From positions 1,135,001 through 1,199,000 of the forward strand of contig JAWQEG010000501.1 of the NCBI GenBank assembly GCA_033782935.1: a DNA stretch of 64,000 bases. The letters run 5' to 3'. The position numbers and the translations under genes are program-made. Source of the stretch: Petrolisthes cinctipes. Lineage: Eukaryota > Arthropoda > Malacostraca > Decapoda > Porcellanidae. The notes under the pieces were generated by a model, which was given only the letters and a program-made list of their open reading frames with translations, did no database searches and was not told the DNA's origin. Positions 39,202 through 51,046 of this stretch are shown here, in pieces; within the stretch, counting starts at the first letter, position 1; the number at the start of each line of letters is the position of its first letter.

Positions 39202-40427
39202 TGTCACGAGTCAGACATAATACTCGTGACGTAATTTGAATTACAGAGAATTGGAAAATTCCATACTGGAGAATGTTCTAGAGAAGGTTCTGGAATATTC
39301 CATCCATGAGACAAAGGATGGAGGAGAGGGGTTAAGATGTAGGTGCAGCCTAGTTAATCTGCAGGTACTGGATTAGTAGTCAAAATAGACCAGGTAGAAA
39401 TAAGGTAAGCGTCAGGTCGGTTTCAACCGAAACTGCCACATCCAGTCATATAGGTGTTCGTACGTTAATTACATCTTGTATTAATAAATTATGCTACCAG
39501 GGTAACTTATGGTATTGCAAATGATCGTGAAGTGGAGGGAGATTATCGGGAATTATTAGTACGCCATAGGTAAATTGCAATTGCATGTATAACTAAGGAA
39601 TGAGAGGGTACCATGTAAATCGTAGCCAGTTAGGAAAAACGAACAAAGATAGGGGGAGGAGCCAGTAAAATTTTGAACTTGCAGCCTCTCAGTTAAAATT
39701 GGAAAGATAAGTCAGTTTTTGGGAGACACACTCGAAGGGAACACACTCGTATCGTCAGCTTCTGCTTGCCTGAATTACCTCCACGTGTTGAGTGGGGAGT
39801 GAACAACGTAACGTTGAATCGTTGGATAATTACCACGATTCACAAGGCTTTACAGTTGTATACTGACCAGTTGCATTGATGCTGGTTCAGTAACTGAATT
39901 AAGGTGAGGGGGAGCTGGATCTTTGAAGAAAATTACGAGTGTGTTGTGAGACTCTAAATTATTCCCAAGTGTGAGATATTAGAAAAATATTCCAAACTTA
40001 CGTGTTAGCATTGATAGAATCACTACAGTGTAACGTAACCTAGACTAGCGTCATGTATACGGACGAGAGGTAGCGAGAGCGAGTAGCTAGTTTGCGTTGC
40101 GTGAGTGTGTGTGTGTGTGTGTGTGTGAAAATTTAATTATTCATGTTGGCTAAGTTACTGGAGTTGAATAAATATAGAAATTTGTAATTGGTTGTTTGAA
40201 TGCACCAGTAGATTTGTTACCTATATAAATACATATATATCGGGAAGAACCCTTAACATAAAAAAATTCTATGTGCGGGGTGATTGAGGCCTAAGAATGG
40301 GGAGATAACCCTGATTACTTTCTTCGCTGCAGCCAACCAACGAAGATCATAAATGAACCGGGCAAGGTAAGTTTATAATTATCATATTATAAATTAAATT
40401 ATCGATCATTCTCACATCACCGTCACA
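39202..40427 (+). repeat. 3' LTR of copy A
   Basis: Same length as the 5' LTR. Most differences are transitions, including CG to TG (ACGTCGAATC versus ACGTTGAATC). Followed by the CACTC duplication. Confidence 0.95.
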
Positions 40428-40499
40428 CACTCCTCTATCCTTACCATCACCATATTACCTTCATGACTCCTCTCACTCTCCACTAGGCTACATCTCATT

Positions 40500-40817
40500 A
40501 TGTTTTCAATGTTATCATTATGTTTCAATGTTTGCCACAAGTTGTCCAAGCTCAGTGTTTGTTATACAAATAACTGTGTTTTCTTTTATTCCTTCTCTCT
40601 ATATACAGTACTCACTGCCCTCACTGTCACCACCCTCTTGTTTTCGCTCTACACTGCCAATGACCGCCTCACGCGAGTTGCATTCTCACCTGGTGGGGCT
40701 ACTAAGATCAACAGAGAGGAGAGCAACCCACAACATTATCATCACCACTCAGTCTCTTATCTTAAATTTTACAACGACATTTACCACAACTTCCCCAAGC
40801 TCATGGCATTTGTTTAA
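40500..40817 (+). CDS. Unrecognised short open frame, possible exon
   Basis: A TATATACAG acceptor-like site at about 40607 precedes VLTALTVTTLLFSLYTANDR, then LTRVAFSPGGATKINREES and YLKFYNDIYHNFPKLM before TAA. It has a hydrophobic start and mixed composition, unlike the low-complexity frames nearby. No family was recognised and no partner exon was found. Confidence 0.2.
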   Translation: MFSMLSLCFNVCHKLSKLSVCYTNNCVFFYSFSLYTVLTALTVTTLLFSLYTANDRLTRVAFSPGGATKINREESNPQHYHHHSVSYLKFYNDIYHNFPKLMAFV

Positions 40818-41838
40818 ATATCAGGTGATAAATCTTTGTTTTGTTTCCTTTGTTTCTCCAACTCACTGCTGTCACCACCACCAACCATCTGTTATACTCC
40901 AAACATCCTTGTTAGATATACACATATGGGTAGGGGTCCAATAATGTGGTTATGACATGAACTAATTAAGATGTGAGATATCCCAGCACTTTCCAAGACA
41001 CACCATGGCACTTCCTGCAAAATAACCATTATTCATGTGAATCTAAATGTTATTATCAAAAGTACAGTAGGTACTGTAAACAGTATTCTTGTCAAAGTTG
41101 TGATTGTGTGTCATTATTGGCAAGATCTTTCTGTATGAATCCCAGTCATTATGACTTGCTTTAATAGTACTGGAGTCATGAACCATTACAAACAGTACTG
41201 TATTTATAAGCTTGTTTTGAATTCTGAGACCATACTGACTGAGGTCAAATAATTAGGACAGGAATTACAATTTAAACTATTTCAATGAGAGTAGTGTGTC
41301 AGAATCATTAATGCGATACATTTACAAGGCATGTACACAAAACAATGACTTACAATTAACTGTATACAGTATAGTAGTCACAGGTATAAACTTTCTCACA
41401 TATTTAGTAATGTTACTGCAAAGACGGGTCAGTTTTTCCTCTCAACACCGAGTACTAAAATACATGCAAAATTGAATGTAAAGGTCCAGGACTAATTTGG
41501 AGCCCACTAGTTGGGTGGCACTGGCTGGGAGGATGACCCACCCACCTACCATTTTGGTCCCACTTATTAGGTGGGAAGAGAACCCACCCACATGGCTTCT
41601 AGTAAATGCTCTATGTCTTAACAGAGAAGCAGCATTACACAAAAGTGTTTATATTATAACAGCAATACATAATATAAAAAGCAAGCTAGAATTCATTAAG
41701 TGCAATTACCATGACACAAATATACCTAATTTCACATAATTTTTATATACAGTGAATGGTGGAGGGTAATCTGTCCAACTTTGTAAGTTTTTACCACTAC
41801 TAATAGTCAATTAACATGGTACCGGTATATGTCTGAGG
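40818..41838. other. Intergenic, no gene seen
   Basis: AT-rich. GTTGGGTGGC and GTGGGAAGAGAACCCACCC form a local dyad near 41510-41590. Nothing else was recognised. Confidence 0.4.
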
Positions 41839-41840
41839 TA

Positions 41841-42064
41841 CTATATTGGCCACAAGAATTCATACACACTCTGTTGTTTTCGAAGGCTTACAACATATAG
41901 GAAATATATGACTACATAACTGCAATACAACATTATTATTATTATTATGGTAGGTTTGTTGTTTTGCAATCACCAAGTTACTTGGTAGACAATTCATTGT
42001 AGTACTTCCCGAACAATGACCTCTCTTTCCATATAGCCTGTGTAAGAATTCCTGTGGTCAACCG
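41841..42064. mobile_element. TA-type MITE (same family as 3814)
   Basis: The ends are CTATATTGGCCACAAGAATT and AATTCCTGTGGTCAACCG, flanked by TA at 41839-41840 and 42065-42066. It is the uninterrupted relative of the MITE that carries the DIRS insertion. Confidence 0.75.
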
Positions 42065-42066
42065 TA

Positions 42067-42165
42067 CATTCATGATCAATAATAATCATCCACATATAGG
42101 CTAGGTGGCTTTTGTAAATGTTTGGCAGCTTCCTTCTGTTTGTAAAGCACATGGAAAAATTATTA
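42067..42165. mobile_element. Partial MITE (family of 56120)
   Basis: ATCAATAATAATCATCCACA and GGCAGCTTCCTTCTGTTTGT match the left part of 56120-56354. No right end was seen. Confidence 0.5.
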
Positions 42166-42646
42166 TAACACACACAATAACACTAAACATTAAGTTTTCA
42201 AGATATTTACTGGTGGAGTATAAACCTCAGGTAAATAATATAATAGTGTCTTATGGACTTAACACACTTGACTTATAAAAGACAAGACAAACTGATATAA
42301 TTGTGAAAAAAATACATTATTAAATCAAATAATAATACCTTGGCTTGGGAGGTATACACATCACTTTGTAGGCTATCTGGCCGTGTGTTGATTTCTGAAT
42401 CAAACAAACTGTCTTCATAATATTCTTGTTACAGTTGATGTTTGGTCTCGGTCCTCATCAGGTTTGGCAAATTCTGAAATTATAAGGGTCATTAATATGC
42501 ATAATTGGGTAAATATTGAAAGAATTGCAGTTACCTTCATTACCCACTTATTTAGACCATTCCAAGACTATATTCTTCTATGGCATTTCCTCCGCAAATG
42601 CCCCATTTCCAAGATATTCAAATGGGACATTTTGAAATTAGCCTGA
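42166..42646 (-). other. Intergenic, one weak exon-like stretch
   Basis: On the minus strand about 42345-42425 reads EDSLFDSEINTRPDSLQSDV and then YTSQAK up to an AAG|GTATTA donor. The upstream frame is broken and no family was recognised. Confidence 0.15.
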
Positions 42647-42675
42647 CCTTACCTAACCTAACCTAAACCACAGCA
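42647..42675. repeat. Short CCTAA telomere-like tract
   Basis: CCTTACCTAACCTAACCTAA, a short interstitial form of the arthropod telomere motif. Confidence 0.5.
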
Positions 42676-42811
42676 GACTACCGGGACCTAACCTGGGCAA
42701 ACTACCGATAAATAACCGTGGCAAAGTACAGGAAATGACCGGGGCAAAATACTGGGATCTAGCCAGATCTGGCAACACTGCTACAAAATGGCAATTCTTT
42801 TGCTACTTTCA

Positions 42812-42990
42812 ACACAGCACCCCATTCTATTAAACACATTATGGAAGACTGCAACGCACACATCGACACTCGCCAACAACACAACATACACTCACTGAGG
42901 GCACTGTGGGAAAGCCCGGTTCAAGCCATGACCTTCCTCAAGAGCTTGGGGCTGTTCGGCCAGACAGCTTGAGGAACTTCAACAACAACC
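42812..42990 (+). mobile_element. 3' fragment of the jockey-like LINE
   Basis: It matches 24842-25015: ACAGCACCCCATTCTATTAA, GGGAAAGCCCGGTTCAA and GGGCTGTTCGGCCAGACAGC. It ends with a CAACAACCACAAC tail. Confidence 0.85.
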
Positions 42991-43431
42991 ACAACTCTGC
43001 CTTAATGCCATCAGCCTGCCAGGCCCACAGAGCTATAAACATAGAGCTCGCCACCCCCCACCCCCCCCTGGCGTGTCGCCACCGGAAGTGGGTTGGCGGC
43101 CATGATGCCTGCCCATCCCCTCAACCCGCCAGCCTGTTAGCTTATGCCAGGGTAAGATATTATTTCATTTATTCGGTCTTTTATTGATGATATGGTATAT
43201 TAACTACATTATAGTGACTCACAATATATGAATAAGTATTTCTTTAACCGATATATTAGTGAATGGCTGATTAAATATAAATACATTTCGGTTAATAGGT
43301 GAAATGAGTTAGATAAACAAAACTATCATTGGCTCTCATCCACAGTCACCTTCTTATAATATATATATACAACGTACTTAATCTCTATTATGATAAGTAT
43401 TTTATGTTCACATTGTTCAGTATGTATGTAT
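42991..43431. other. Intergenic, no gene seen
   Basis: A C-rich patch at 43050-43075 and AT-rich sequence ending in (GTAT)n, into which copy B inserted. CACAGAGCTATAAACATAGA at 43027 also occurs inverted at 56771-56791. Confidence 0.5.
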
Positions 43432-43436
43432 GTATG

Positions 43437-44621
43437 TGTCACGAGTCAGACATAATACTCGTGACGTAATTTGAATTACAGAGAGTTGGAAAATTCCATA
43501 CTGGGAATGTTCTGGAATATTCCATTCATGAGACAAAGGAGACAGGAGTGGGTTAAGTTGTGGGTGCAGCCTAGTTAATCCGCAGGTAGTAGCAAAAATA
43601 GACCAGGTAGAAAAAAGGTAAAAGGGTCATGGTTCAACTGAATTTGCACATCTTGTCTTATAGGTGTTCGTACGTTAATTACAGAATGTATTAATCAATT
43701 ATGCTACCAGGGTAACTTATGGTATTGCAAATGATCGTGAAGTGGAGGGAGATTATCGGGAATTATTAGCACGCCATAGGTAAATTGCAATTGCATGTAT
43801 AACTAAGGAATAAGTGGGTACAATGTAAATCGTAGCCAGTTAGGAAAAACGAACACAGATAGGGGGAGGAGTCAGAAAAATTTTGAACTTCCAGCCTCCA
43901 GTTAATTTTGGAAATATAAGTCAGTTTGGGACAAGACACACTTGGAGAAGGGAACACACTCGTATCGTCAGCTTCCCTTGCCTAGATCAATTCTCCACGT
44001 GTAGAGTGGGGAGTGAATAACGTAACGTCGAATCGTTGGATAATTACCACGATTCACAAGGCATTACAGTTGTATACTGACCAGTTGCATTGACACTGGT
44101 TCGGTAAGTGAATTAAGGTGAGGGAGAGCTGGATCTTTGAAGAAAATTACGAGTGTGTTAAGAGACTCTGAGTTATTCCCGAGTGTGAGATATTAGAAAA
44201 ATATTCCAACTTGCGTAGCATTGATAGAATTACTACAGTGTTAACGTAAGCTAGACTATCGTCACGTATACGAGAGCGAGTAGCTAGTTAGCGCTGCGTG
44301 AGTGTGAGCGTGTGTGTGTGTGAAATTTAATTATTCATGTTGGCTTAAGTTACTGGAGTTGAATAAATATAGAAATTTGCAATTGGTTGTTTGAATGCAC
44401 CAGTAGATTTGTTATCTATATAAATACATATATATCGGGAAGAACCCTTACATTAAAAAAAATTCTATGTGCGGGGGTGATTGAGACCAACGGGGAATTA
44501 ATCCCCGACTTTTTGTTCTTCGCTGCAGCCAACCAACGAGATCATAAATTAACCGGGCAAGGTAAGTTGTAATTGTCATATTATAAATTACATTATCTAT
44601 CATTCTCACATCACCGTCACA
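43437..44621 (+). repeat. 5' LTR of copy B
   Basis: Starts TGTCACGAGTCAGACATAAT, ends CACCGTCACA. It keeps the TATATAAATA box and the CTGCAG|...|GTAAGT microexon signals (44529-44562). Confidence 0.95.
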
Positions 44622-44625
44622 TATT

Positions 44626-44643
44626 TGGCGCCCGAACAGGGAC
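44626..44643 (+). other. Primer binding site of copy B
   Basis: TGGCGCCCGAACAGGGAC, identical to copy A. Confidence 0.85.
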
Positions 44644-44750
44644 TCGATTCGTTGTATTAATTCCAGTCACACACGCGCACACTTTCACGAGTAGATAGTT
44701 ATAGCTGTCCAGAAATTAAGGCAACAGAAACGATAGAAAATAAATTAAAA

Positions 44751-45663
44751 ATGTCTACCGTACAAGAATTATTGGGAGAGGCTCAACAATTGGGAATTGA
44801 AGATAAGGCCGAACTTCAAGCGTACGTGAAGGGCCGCCAAGAGGAAGAAAGACTTGAACGGGCGGCTATAAGAGAAAATGAAAGGGAACAGAGAGAGCAA
44901 GAAAAATTGAAATGGGAACATGAAAAGGAAGTATTGGAACTGAAATTACGTACGAGTGAAAGTCAAAGCTCGAGTGGAAGTGAGGTTGTAAGTTCAACCA
45001 CCGTGACCCCAAGATTACAACTGTCAAAATACGTAGAGGGAGACGATATCGAGCCGTTTATTGAGCGATTCGAAATGGTTGCAGACACGTATAGATTAGA
45101 TAATGATATAAAGAAGCTCGAGTTTATTAACTTATTCGATGGAAAAGCCCTCAGCATTCTCCACCGACTCGACAGTACCGCCAGAAACTACGAGAATATG
45201 AAAAAGGCTTTGTTACAGGCGTATGGGTTGACGGTCGATGAGGCTAGGAATCAGTTTTGGTGTGCACTCCTACAGGATAAGGAGACTGTTGCACAGTTTA
45301 GTGCACGTCTGACCAGTTACCTGGATCAGTGGTTAGATAAGGCCGAAACACCTAAGACTTTGGAGGGGGTAAAAGACTTGTTGCTGCGTACACAGCTGGA
45401 GAAGTCTTGTCCTCCAGAATTGTCGGCTCAGCTGAAAACCAACAAGGTGAAAATGTTGGAAACGATGGTGGATATGGCCGACGTGCATTTTACCGCGTAT
45501 GGTTACCATACGCGGATTCAGCCTAATAAGAAAATTAATCAGTCGAATAAGCCTTCTCAGAACTCTGCTGTTTCATATAACCAGTCGAGTACAAATCAGT
45601 CACAGCAGCAGAGTCAAATTGTTCGTCAGCAACCGAACCCTTATTTTAATCATACACAGAAAC

Positions 45664-45667
<4 letters not shown>
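44751..45667 (+). pseudogene. Gag of copy B, interrupted by a LINE
   Basis: It opens at ATG 44751 (STVQELLGEAQQLGIED) with no frameshift. It carries the same coiled-coil and SCAN-like capsid as copy A and runs to ...FNHTQKQG at 45667, where the LINE poly-T begins. The reading resumes after the target duplication at 51329 and ends at TGA 51534-51536. So gag was intact when the LINE inserted. Confidence 0.9.
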
Positions 45668-45699
<32 letters not shown>

Positions 45700-45875
45700 C
45701 ATTGCGCTGTAGCGTCAGTCAATAGGCAGACAACAGTACACAAGGGTAAGCGGGACTCACGAGAACCCAATGACCACATACACACACAAGCACACACACA
45801 TGCGCACACACACTCACATCACGAAAACATAACAGAATGAAGCACAAGCATACAGACAAATATTTATATCATGAC

Positions 45876-48800
45876 CTACTTAAATCCACCAAAACGAGGG
45901 TGGCGCACCAGAAGTTCCTCCAGAACCTGATGGTTCAGCAGGTGTCGACAAACCACATCAAGTGGCAGGCCCTGGGGCAGCAAGTGTCGAACAGTGGGGC
46001 AGGCTAGGCAATAGTGCTCTATAGTGTTAGCACGAGGCGCTCGACACAAGCGACACTCAGTGAAGGGAGGCTCACCCTGCATCCCAGCAACCTGCCACGG
46101 TGGCCGGTAGCCAAGCCTCAAACGAGCAGAGACTACATTGTGCCTCCGAACCATGAGGCCTCGACGACGGTAGGAATATTTGTGATGGCAGACAGACTCG
46201 TAATGGGTGATGGAGATGCTGAAGGGCCTCTCTGCATCCCTGCATCGCCGTACAGGGAGGAGAGCGGCGGAGCGGACTTTAGAGAGGTAACATGTCAGGG
46301 AGAGAGGACGTCCAGCACCACGAGGAGGCAGATGGCAGGCTTCCTTTGCGAGTCTGTCAACTGTACCATTGTGACGTAAACCTACATGGGATGGCACCCA
46401 TAAAAATTTGACAGTTAAGTTACGGTGACGCAATAAGGCCAAAAACGATAAAATCTGCTGAATAACAGTAGAGTGTGTGGGCTGAACACTAGAGAGGGAA
46501 TGAAGGGCAGGTTTGGAGTCACAAAAAATGGCAGCATTCACTCCACGTTGACAAACAACACTAACAGCATCCAGAATGGCATACAGTTCACACAATGTTG
46601 AGCTAGAGTGGTTACAGAGACGACGGCCAACCCAGCCCCCTGGAGGTGACTCCAGGTCAGGCGAGAAAACAGCACAACCTGCTGCACCATCCACCTGCAA
46701 TGAGCCATCAGTGTAGAGGCAGTATGGATCTGTGATGGAGGAAGTCACTGTTTCTATGTGTTCCAGAGCCAACTGCTGCTGTAGAGAAGGCAGCTCCGAC
46801 TTGGAAGTAGGTGTAAAGCTCACATCAGGTGTTGGTAGCATCCATGGAGGGGGCCCTGGGGGGACGTCTGCAACCATTATATCTATATTAAGACCACGGA
46901 GCACAGAGGAAACAGACCTTATAAGAGTACGTCCAGCAGGCAGTATGGGAGGGACCGGGTAGTTTGGTCTAAGAGAAGTCCTGACTAACTGAGAGTAATG
47001 GGGTGAAAGATGTGGGAAATGGAGGCACTTGACAGTGAAGCAAGTAACATTAGAATAAATTCTCTCCACTAATGGGGGAAGACGCAACTCACGCTGCATG
47101 TTCACTATCCTGGTCGACATTGGACAGCCGAGAATAATTCTCATTGCTCTATTCTGAAATTTTTCTAAAGTTTCCAGAGTAGCCCTAGGAAGTTGAATCA
47201 GAGCAGGGGAAAGGTAATCAACAACTGAACGGATAAAAGCAATATAGATGGTCCTGGCTACTGGGATGGAGATGCCCGAGGAGTTGTTAGATAGCCATTG
47301 AAGTGGTGTAAGTCGGCGCTGGAGACGACCCAATAAGTCCTGGACAATGGGATGGTCTTGAGGTCTGGCAGGGACAATCGGCCAAATATTGACTGGCGCA
47401 CCCAGGTAGCAGTACTGGGAACACATGGGAATGACAGTCCCTCCAATGGTGAACACTGGCTGAGCTTGAGGAAGGCGGCAGGTGAATATTCTGCTCTTAT
47501 CTGGGGAGACAATAATGCCACAGTGAGAGGAGGCCACAGAGAAGGAGTCAAGAAACCGCTGGAGATCCCTTGGTGAGGTAGAATGAACACAGATATCATC
47601 AGCATAGCACGTAATTGTAGTTCCAGGAATATCAGGGAGAGAAGTGAGCAACCGATGCATCAGAATATTAAATAACAATGGGCTGAGAACACCACCTTGA
47701 GGCGTACCAAGATGAAAACTGCGCAAAGGACTGAGTGCACCACTGAAAAACACACGGGAGGTCCTGTTACTCAGGTAGCCCCGAATCCACCGTAGTAGAT
47801 TACCCTTTATCCCAAAGTCAACCAGTTGATCCAAAATGACGTCTCTATTAGCAACATCGAAGGCACTTCGAAGGTCAATGAAGGCCACCACACTGTCCCT
47901 GGAAAGGTGAGAGTACAGGTCGACTAGGCAGTGATGTGTGCTCCGCTGGGGAAGGAAACCAAACAGCCATGGAGAGAGGCGATCCTGCAGTCTGTACATG
48001 AGACGATTGAGTAAGATTCTCTCCATAACCTTACAGAAACAGGAAGTAAGGGAAATAGGCCTGAACTTCGCAGTGCCGGGCTTAGGGATGGGTATTATTG
48101 TGCTGCTGGTCCAGGCTCGTGGTACACAACCGTCACGAAGACAAAGATTGTACAGTCGAAGTAGAGGGTTCCCAGGAACTTGTTGAAGTAGGCGCAGCAC
48201 AGCATAAGTAATACCATCATCACCAGGGGAAGAAGCTCTACCCCGAATGAGAGCACGGCGCAACTCCTCCTCAGCTATCTCCTCTGCATCATCGTCATCA
48301 TCTTGTAACAGAGCAGACATTAGACGTAGCCGATGGACAGCAGCACGGGAAGCGAGTGCATCTTGTATGTGGATGGGTAGACTGGCTGGGGTAGATTGTT
48401 CTGACCAGGCATCGACAAGTTGTTTGGCATAATCGGCAGGAGTGTGATGACGAGCAGTGGCCGGTGTCTTTAACAACCCGACGGATGAGGTGCCACATAG
48501 AAGCCACACTTGTTTGCTGGTTGATGCTGTCCGTGAACCGCTGCCAAGACTCAGTGTGAGCACAATCCTGCAGGGCAACTAAAGCGTCCCTAGACATCTG
48601 GTAACGATGGAGTAGGTCAGGGGTTGGGTTGGCTTGAAACAATAGGCCATCACGTTCAGCCTCCTCCTTTGCCTCCTGTATACGTGCATCCAGCGTCCAG
48701 GAGTGGGCAGTATGGCGATGCTGGAGGTGTGGCCGGGAGACGTATAGCCTATAAAAGTCATGAGTAGCAGATACAAGATCAGAGTACAACTGTTCAGCTG

Positions 48801-49559
48801 ATGATATGTCAAATGTAGGGAATACATGGGCCATAAATAAGATGTAAGTCGGGCAATATTTAGGGGGCACAGCAATACGCAAACGAGTGGCTGAAGCACC
48901 TGACCCAGCAGTTAGAGAATAATGAAACCGAAGAGCAATGTGATCAGAGAATAAGTCTGGCACGGAGAAGCACTGGACCTGAGATGCTATCAGGCCAGAC
49001 GAGAGGATGTAATCCAGAGTACCTCCCCGGCAATGAATGGCACCACCAGTGTCCCAGTGTGTCAGATGATGCTTGCGAATGTATGAAAGGAGACGAACAC
49101 CATTACGATTAATAGAGCCAGTACCATCACCCAAATCAGAATGCCGAGCATTAAAATCTCCCATATACACCATACCACGCACTGTTGGAGAAGGAAGAGC
49201 CTCAAGAGTGAGTCTAGCTGGGGCAGAATAGACATTACATAGTTGTAGTACTCCATTCCCAGGTAGAACCTCAAATAGCTGAAAGGTCATGTCAGGATCA
49301 GTGGAGGTACGGAGAAGGCGATGTGGCAAGGAGCTATGTATGTAAGTCAGGAGACCATTCCTTACCAGATGAACATATGGCACATAACCTGAGAGGGGAG
49401 GAGCTTGCCCAAGAGCGAGCGGCCGTCCTGGAAATGCTTCCTGGAGAAAAATAACACTGGGATGATGACGAAAAACATAGGCCTTGAGTTGAGTGAGCTT
49501 AGCATAACTGGTGATACCACATACATTCCAGGAGATGACATCCAGCCGGCAATCACTAG
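45876..49559 (-). pseudogene. LINE ORF2: endonuclease-RT-RNase H, one frameshift
   Basis: The endonuclease frame carries LDVISWNVCGITS, VIFLQEAF, MVYMGDFNARHSD, LDYILSSGL and FSDHIALRF. It overlaps the end of ORF1, and the exact start is unclear. Near 48470 the frame changes by one base (SMWHLIRRVVK continues as TPATARHHTPADYAKQ). The RT then runs open to 45876: SSPGDDGITYAVL, TSSTIIPIPKPG, VAFIDLRSAFDV, GTPQGGVLSPLLFN and CYADDICVHS (YADD). RNase H follows with YCLYTDGSLQVDG, LCELYAILDAV, IFCDSKPALHS and HNGTVDRLAKEA, and then a C-terminal CRLC...HYCLAC finger. All catalytic residues are present. Confidence 0.85.
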
Positions 49560-51046
49560 CGAACTCTGTATTTGGAGGTAGAAGTCCGGTGAGTGGGGGC
49601 AGATGAGCGACCTGGAGAAGAAGATGGACCAGGAGAAGGGACTGACTCGAAAAGCTTTTCAAGGCGAGATGCAACAGTATCCATCTTTTCGGTAAGGGTA
49701 GTGACAGTTGAGATGATGGCCTGCTGAGCCTCGACCAAGGTGGAGAGTTTGGAGTCATTGGCAGCCTGAGCGGCAACCAGCCCATCAATCCTGGCTTCAA
49801 GGGCAGAAAAGCGGTTTTCAAGAGCCGTACATCGTGCCATGAGGGTAGCAACAGACTTGCGGAGGGCCAGGTCTGGAGGTGAGGCAGGGTTGGTAGGAGG
49901 AGCAGACTGGGGAGGTGGTGGTGGTGGTGGTGGTGGTGGTGGTGGAGGCGGAGCAATAGTAGAGACACGAGCCTGGACCTTACGTCGAGTACATCCATGC
50001 CACACGTTAACCCCTGGCTGAAGGCATCGTGGACACTTCCATCGAGACGTATCTTCAGGAGGTGAAGGCTCAGAGGTGGAGGCAGCAGGACGTGATGGTT
50101 CACCCCTGACAGGACACGTCTTGGAATCATGGTCGGCTGCACACCATGCACACTTCGGCCTGGCAGAACAGTACCGGGAGATATGCCCAACTCCCCAGCA
50201 CCTGTAGCACCAAGGCTGGTCATTATGAAGTTTCCTCACCTCACACGGTGGAAGACAAGGGAGGAAATCAAAGGAAATCTCATTTGGAGGTGGATCGGGT
50301 TGACTCCAGACAACAACAATACGGCTAATGGGTGAACCATCTTGGAAAAAACGACGGGCAAAGTACACACCAGGGTATCCTTTGGCAAGTTTCGGGTCAA
50401 CATCAATAGGAAAACGGGTGAGGATGTAGCTGGGGAACTTACGAGGCCTCTCAGGTGAGTCTTCAAGAATGAGAGGCAGAGATAAAAATTCACCAGCCTT
50501 CACTCTATCAATGATGTCCTGACGCTTCCTAGAGATGTAGACAAACCGGGAGGTGACAGCAGCCATCTTGACTTCAGCCAGTTCACGCTGCAACTGGAAG
50601 GCCCTGTTGACATCAGACAACCAACGCAGCTTTGTGTCTGTAGATGGGTTTCCAGAGAAGGAGAGTTTGACATAGGCATCTCTCGGGGCAAAAGCAGGAA
50701 GGTTGGACGAGGGCAAGGAGTTGGTATACAAAGAAGAAACACCAGGGTGAGGCAGAGAAGGTACGTCGTGCACAGCTGAAGCACCCTTGGCAGTCTTGGC
50801 AGCTGGAGGTAAACAGTCCACACCATCGGAATCCTGCGAGGAGTCGGACGAGGCATCAACAGGTCGCTTGGTAGAGGTTGAGGAGGTGGACGGCTGCAAC
50901 CTGAGCTGCGGAGTGACCGAGGAGAGGGGGGGAGGGTTGCGAGAAGGCAGTTCAGGCCAGTGATCCTCAATTGGAGACTCGTCTTCCTCCGACATTGCCA
51001 AGTCGGCCTCCAAGCAGGAATCCGCACTCTCCATCAGGCCAGGCAA
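49556..51046 (-). CDS. LINE ORF1 nucleic-acid-binding protein
   Basis: A 496-residue protein with an acidic Ser/Pro-rich start. An RRM-like central region has YVKLSFSGNPSTDTKLRW. CCHC knuckles follow: CYRCWGVGHISRYC (CX2CX4HX4C), CAWCAADHDSKTC, and CPRCLQPGVNVWHGC. A run of about 17 Pro precedes a C-terminal coiled coil (CTALENRFSALEARIDGL and onward). This is the ORF1 layout of I/jockey-type LINEs, which coats the RNA and may chaperone priming. The frame is intact; the ATG at 51046 leaves a 272-nt 5' UTR. Confidence 0.85.
   Translation of the reverse strand: MPGLMESADSCLEADLAMSEEDESPIEDHWPELPSRNPPPLSSVTPQLRLQPSTSSTSTKRPVDASSDSSQDSDGVDCLPPAAKTAKGASAVHDVPSLPHPGVSSLYTNSLPSSNLPAFAPRDAYVKLSFSGNPSTDTKLRWLSDVNRAFQLQRELAEVKMAAVTSRFVYISRKRQDIIDRVKAGEFLSLPLILEDSPERPRKFPSYILTRFPIDVDPKLAKGYPGVYFARRFFQDGSPISRIVVVWSQPDPPPNEISFDFLPCLPPCEVRKLHNDQPWCYRCWGVGHISRYCSARPKCAWCAADHDSKTCPVRGEPSRPAASTSEPSPPEDTSRWKCPRCLQPGVNVWHGCTRRKVQARVSTIAPPPPPPPPPPPPPPQSAPPTNPASPPDLALRKSVATLMARCTALENRFSALEARIDGLVAAQAANDSKLSTLVEAQQAIISTVTTLTEKMDTVASRLEKLFESVPSPGPSSSPGRSSAPTHRTSTSKYRVR

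Larger units (their letters stand above)
32754..40427 (+). mobile_element. Gmr1-like Ty3/gypsy LTR retrotransposon, copy A
   Basis: This complete 7.67-kb element has two 1,226-bp LTRs (TGTCACGAG...ACCGTCACA) flanked by the 5-bp duplication CACTC (32749-32753, 40428-40432). About a dozen mismatches were counted by eye between the LTRs, so insertion was recent. Internal order is primer site, gag, protease, integrase, RT, RNase H. Integrase before RT is the copia-like order seen in the Gmr1-like branch of Ty3/gypsy. No env frame is present. Small indels in gag and at the end of RNase H make this copy non-autonomous. Confidence 0.9.

Noticed and set aside
49839..50021. Gly-rich plus-strand ORF
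   Set aside because: It is the antisense of the polyproline run in LINE ORF1.
48298..50223. Long minus-strand frame overlapping LINE ORF1 as a separate gene
   Set aside because: Only the part after about 49559 encodes the endonuclease. The upstream part is an out-of-frame shadow of ORF1.
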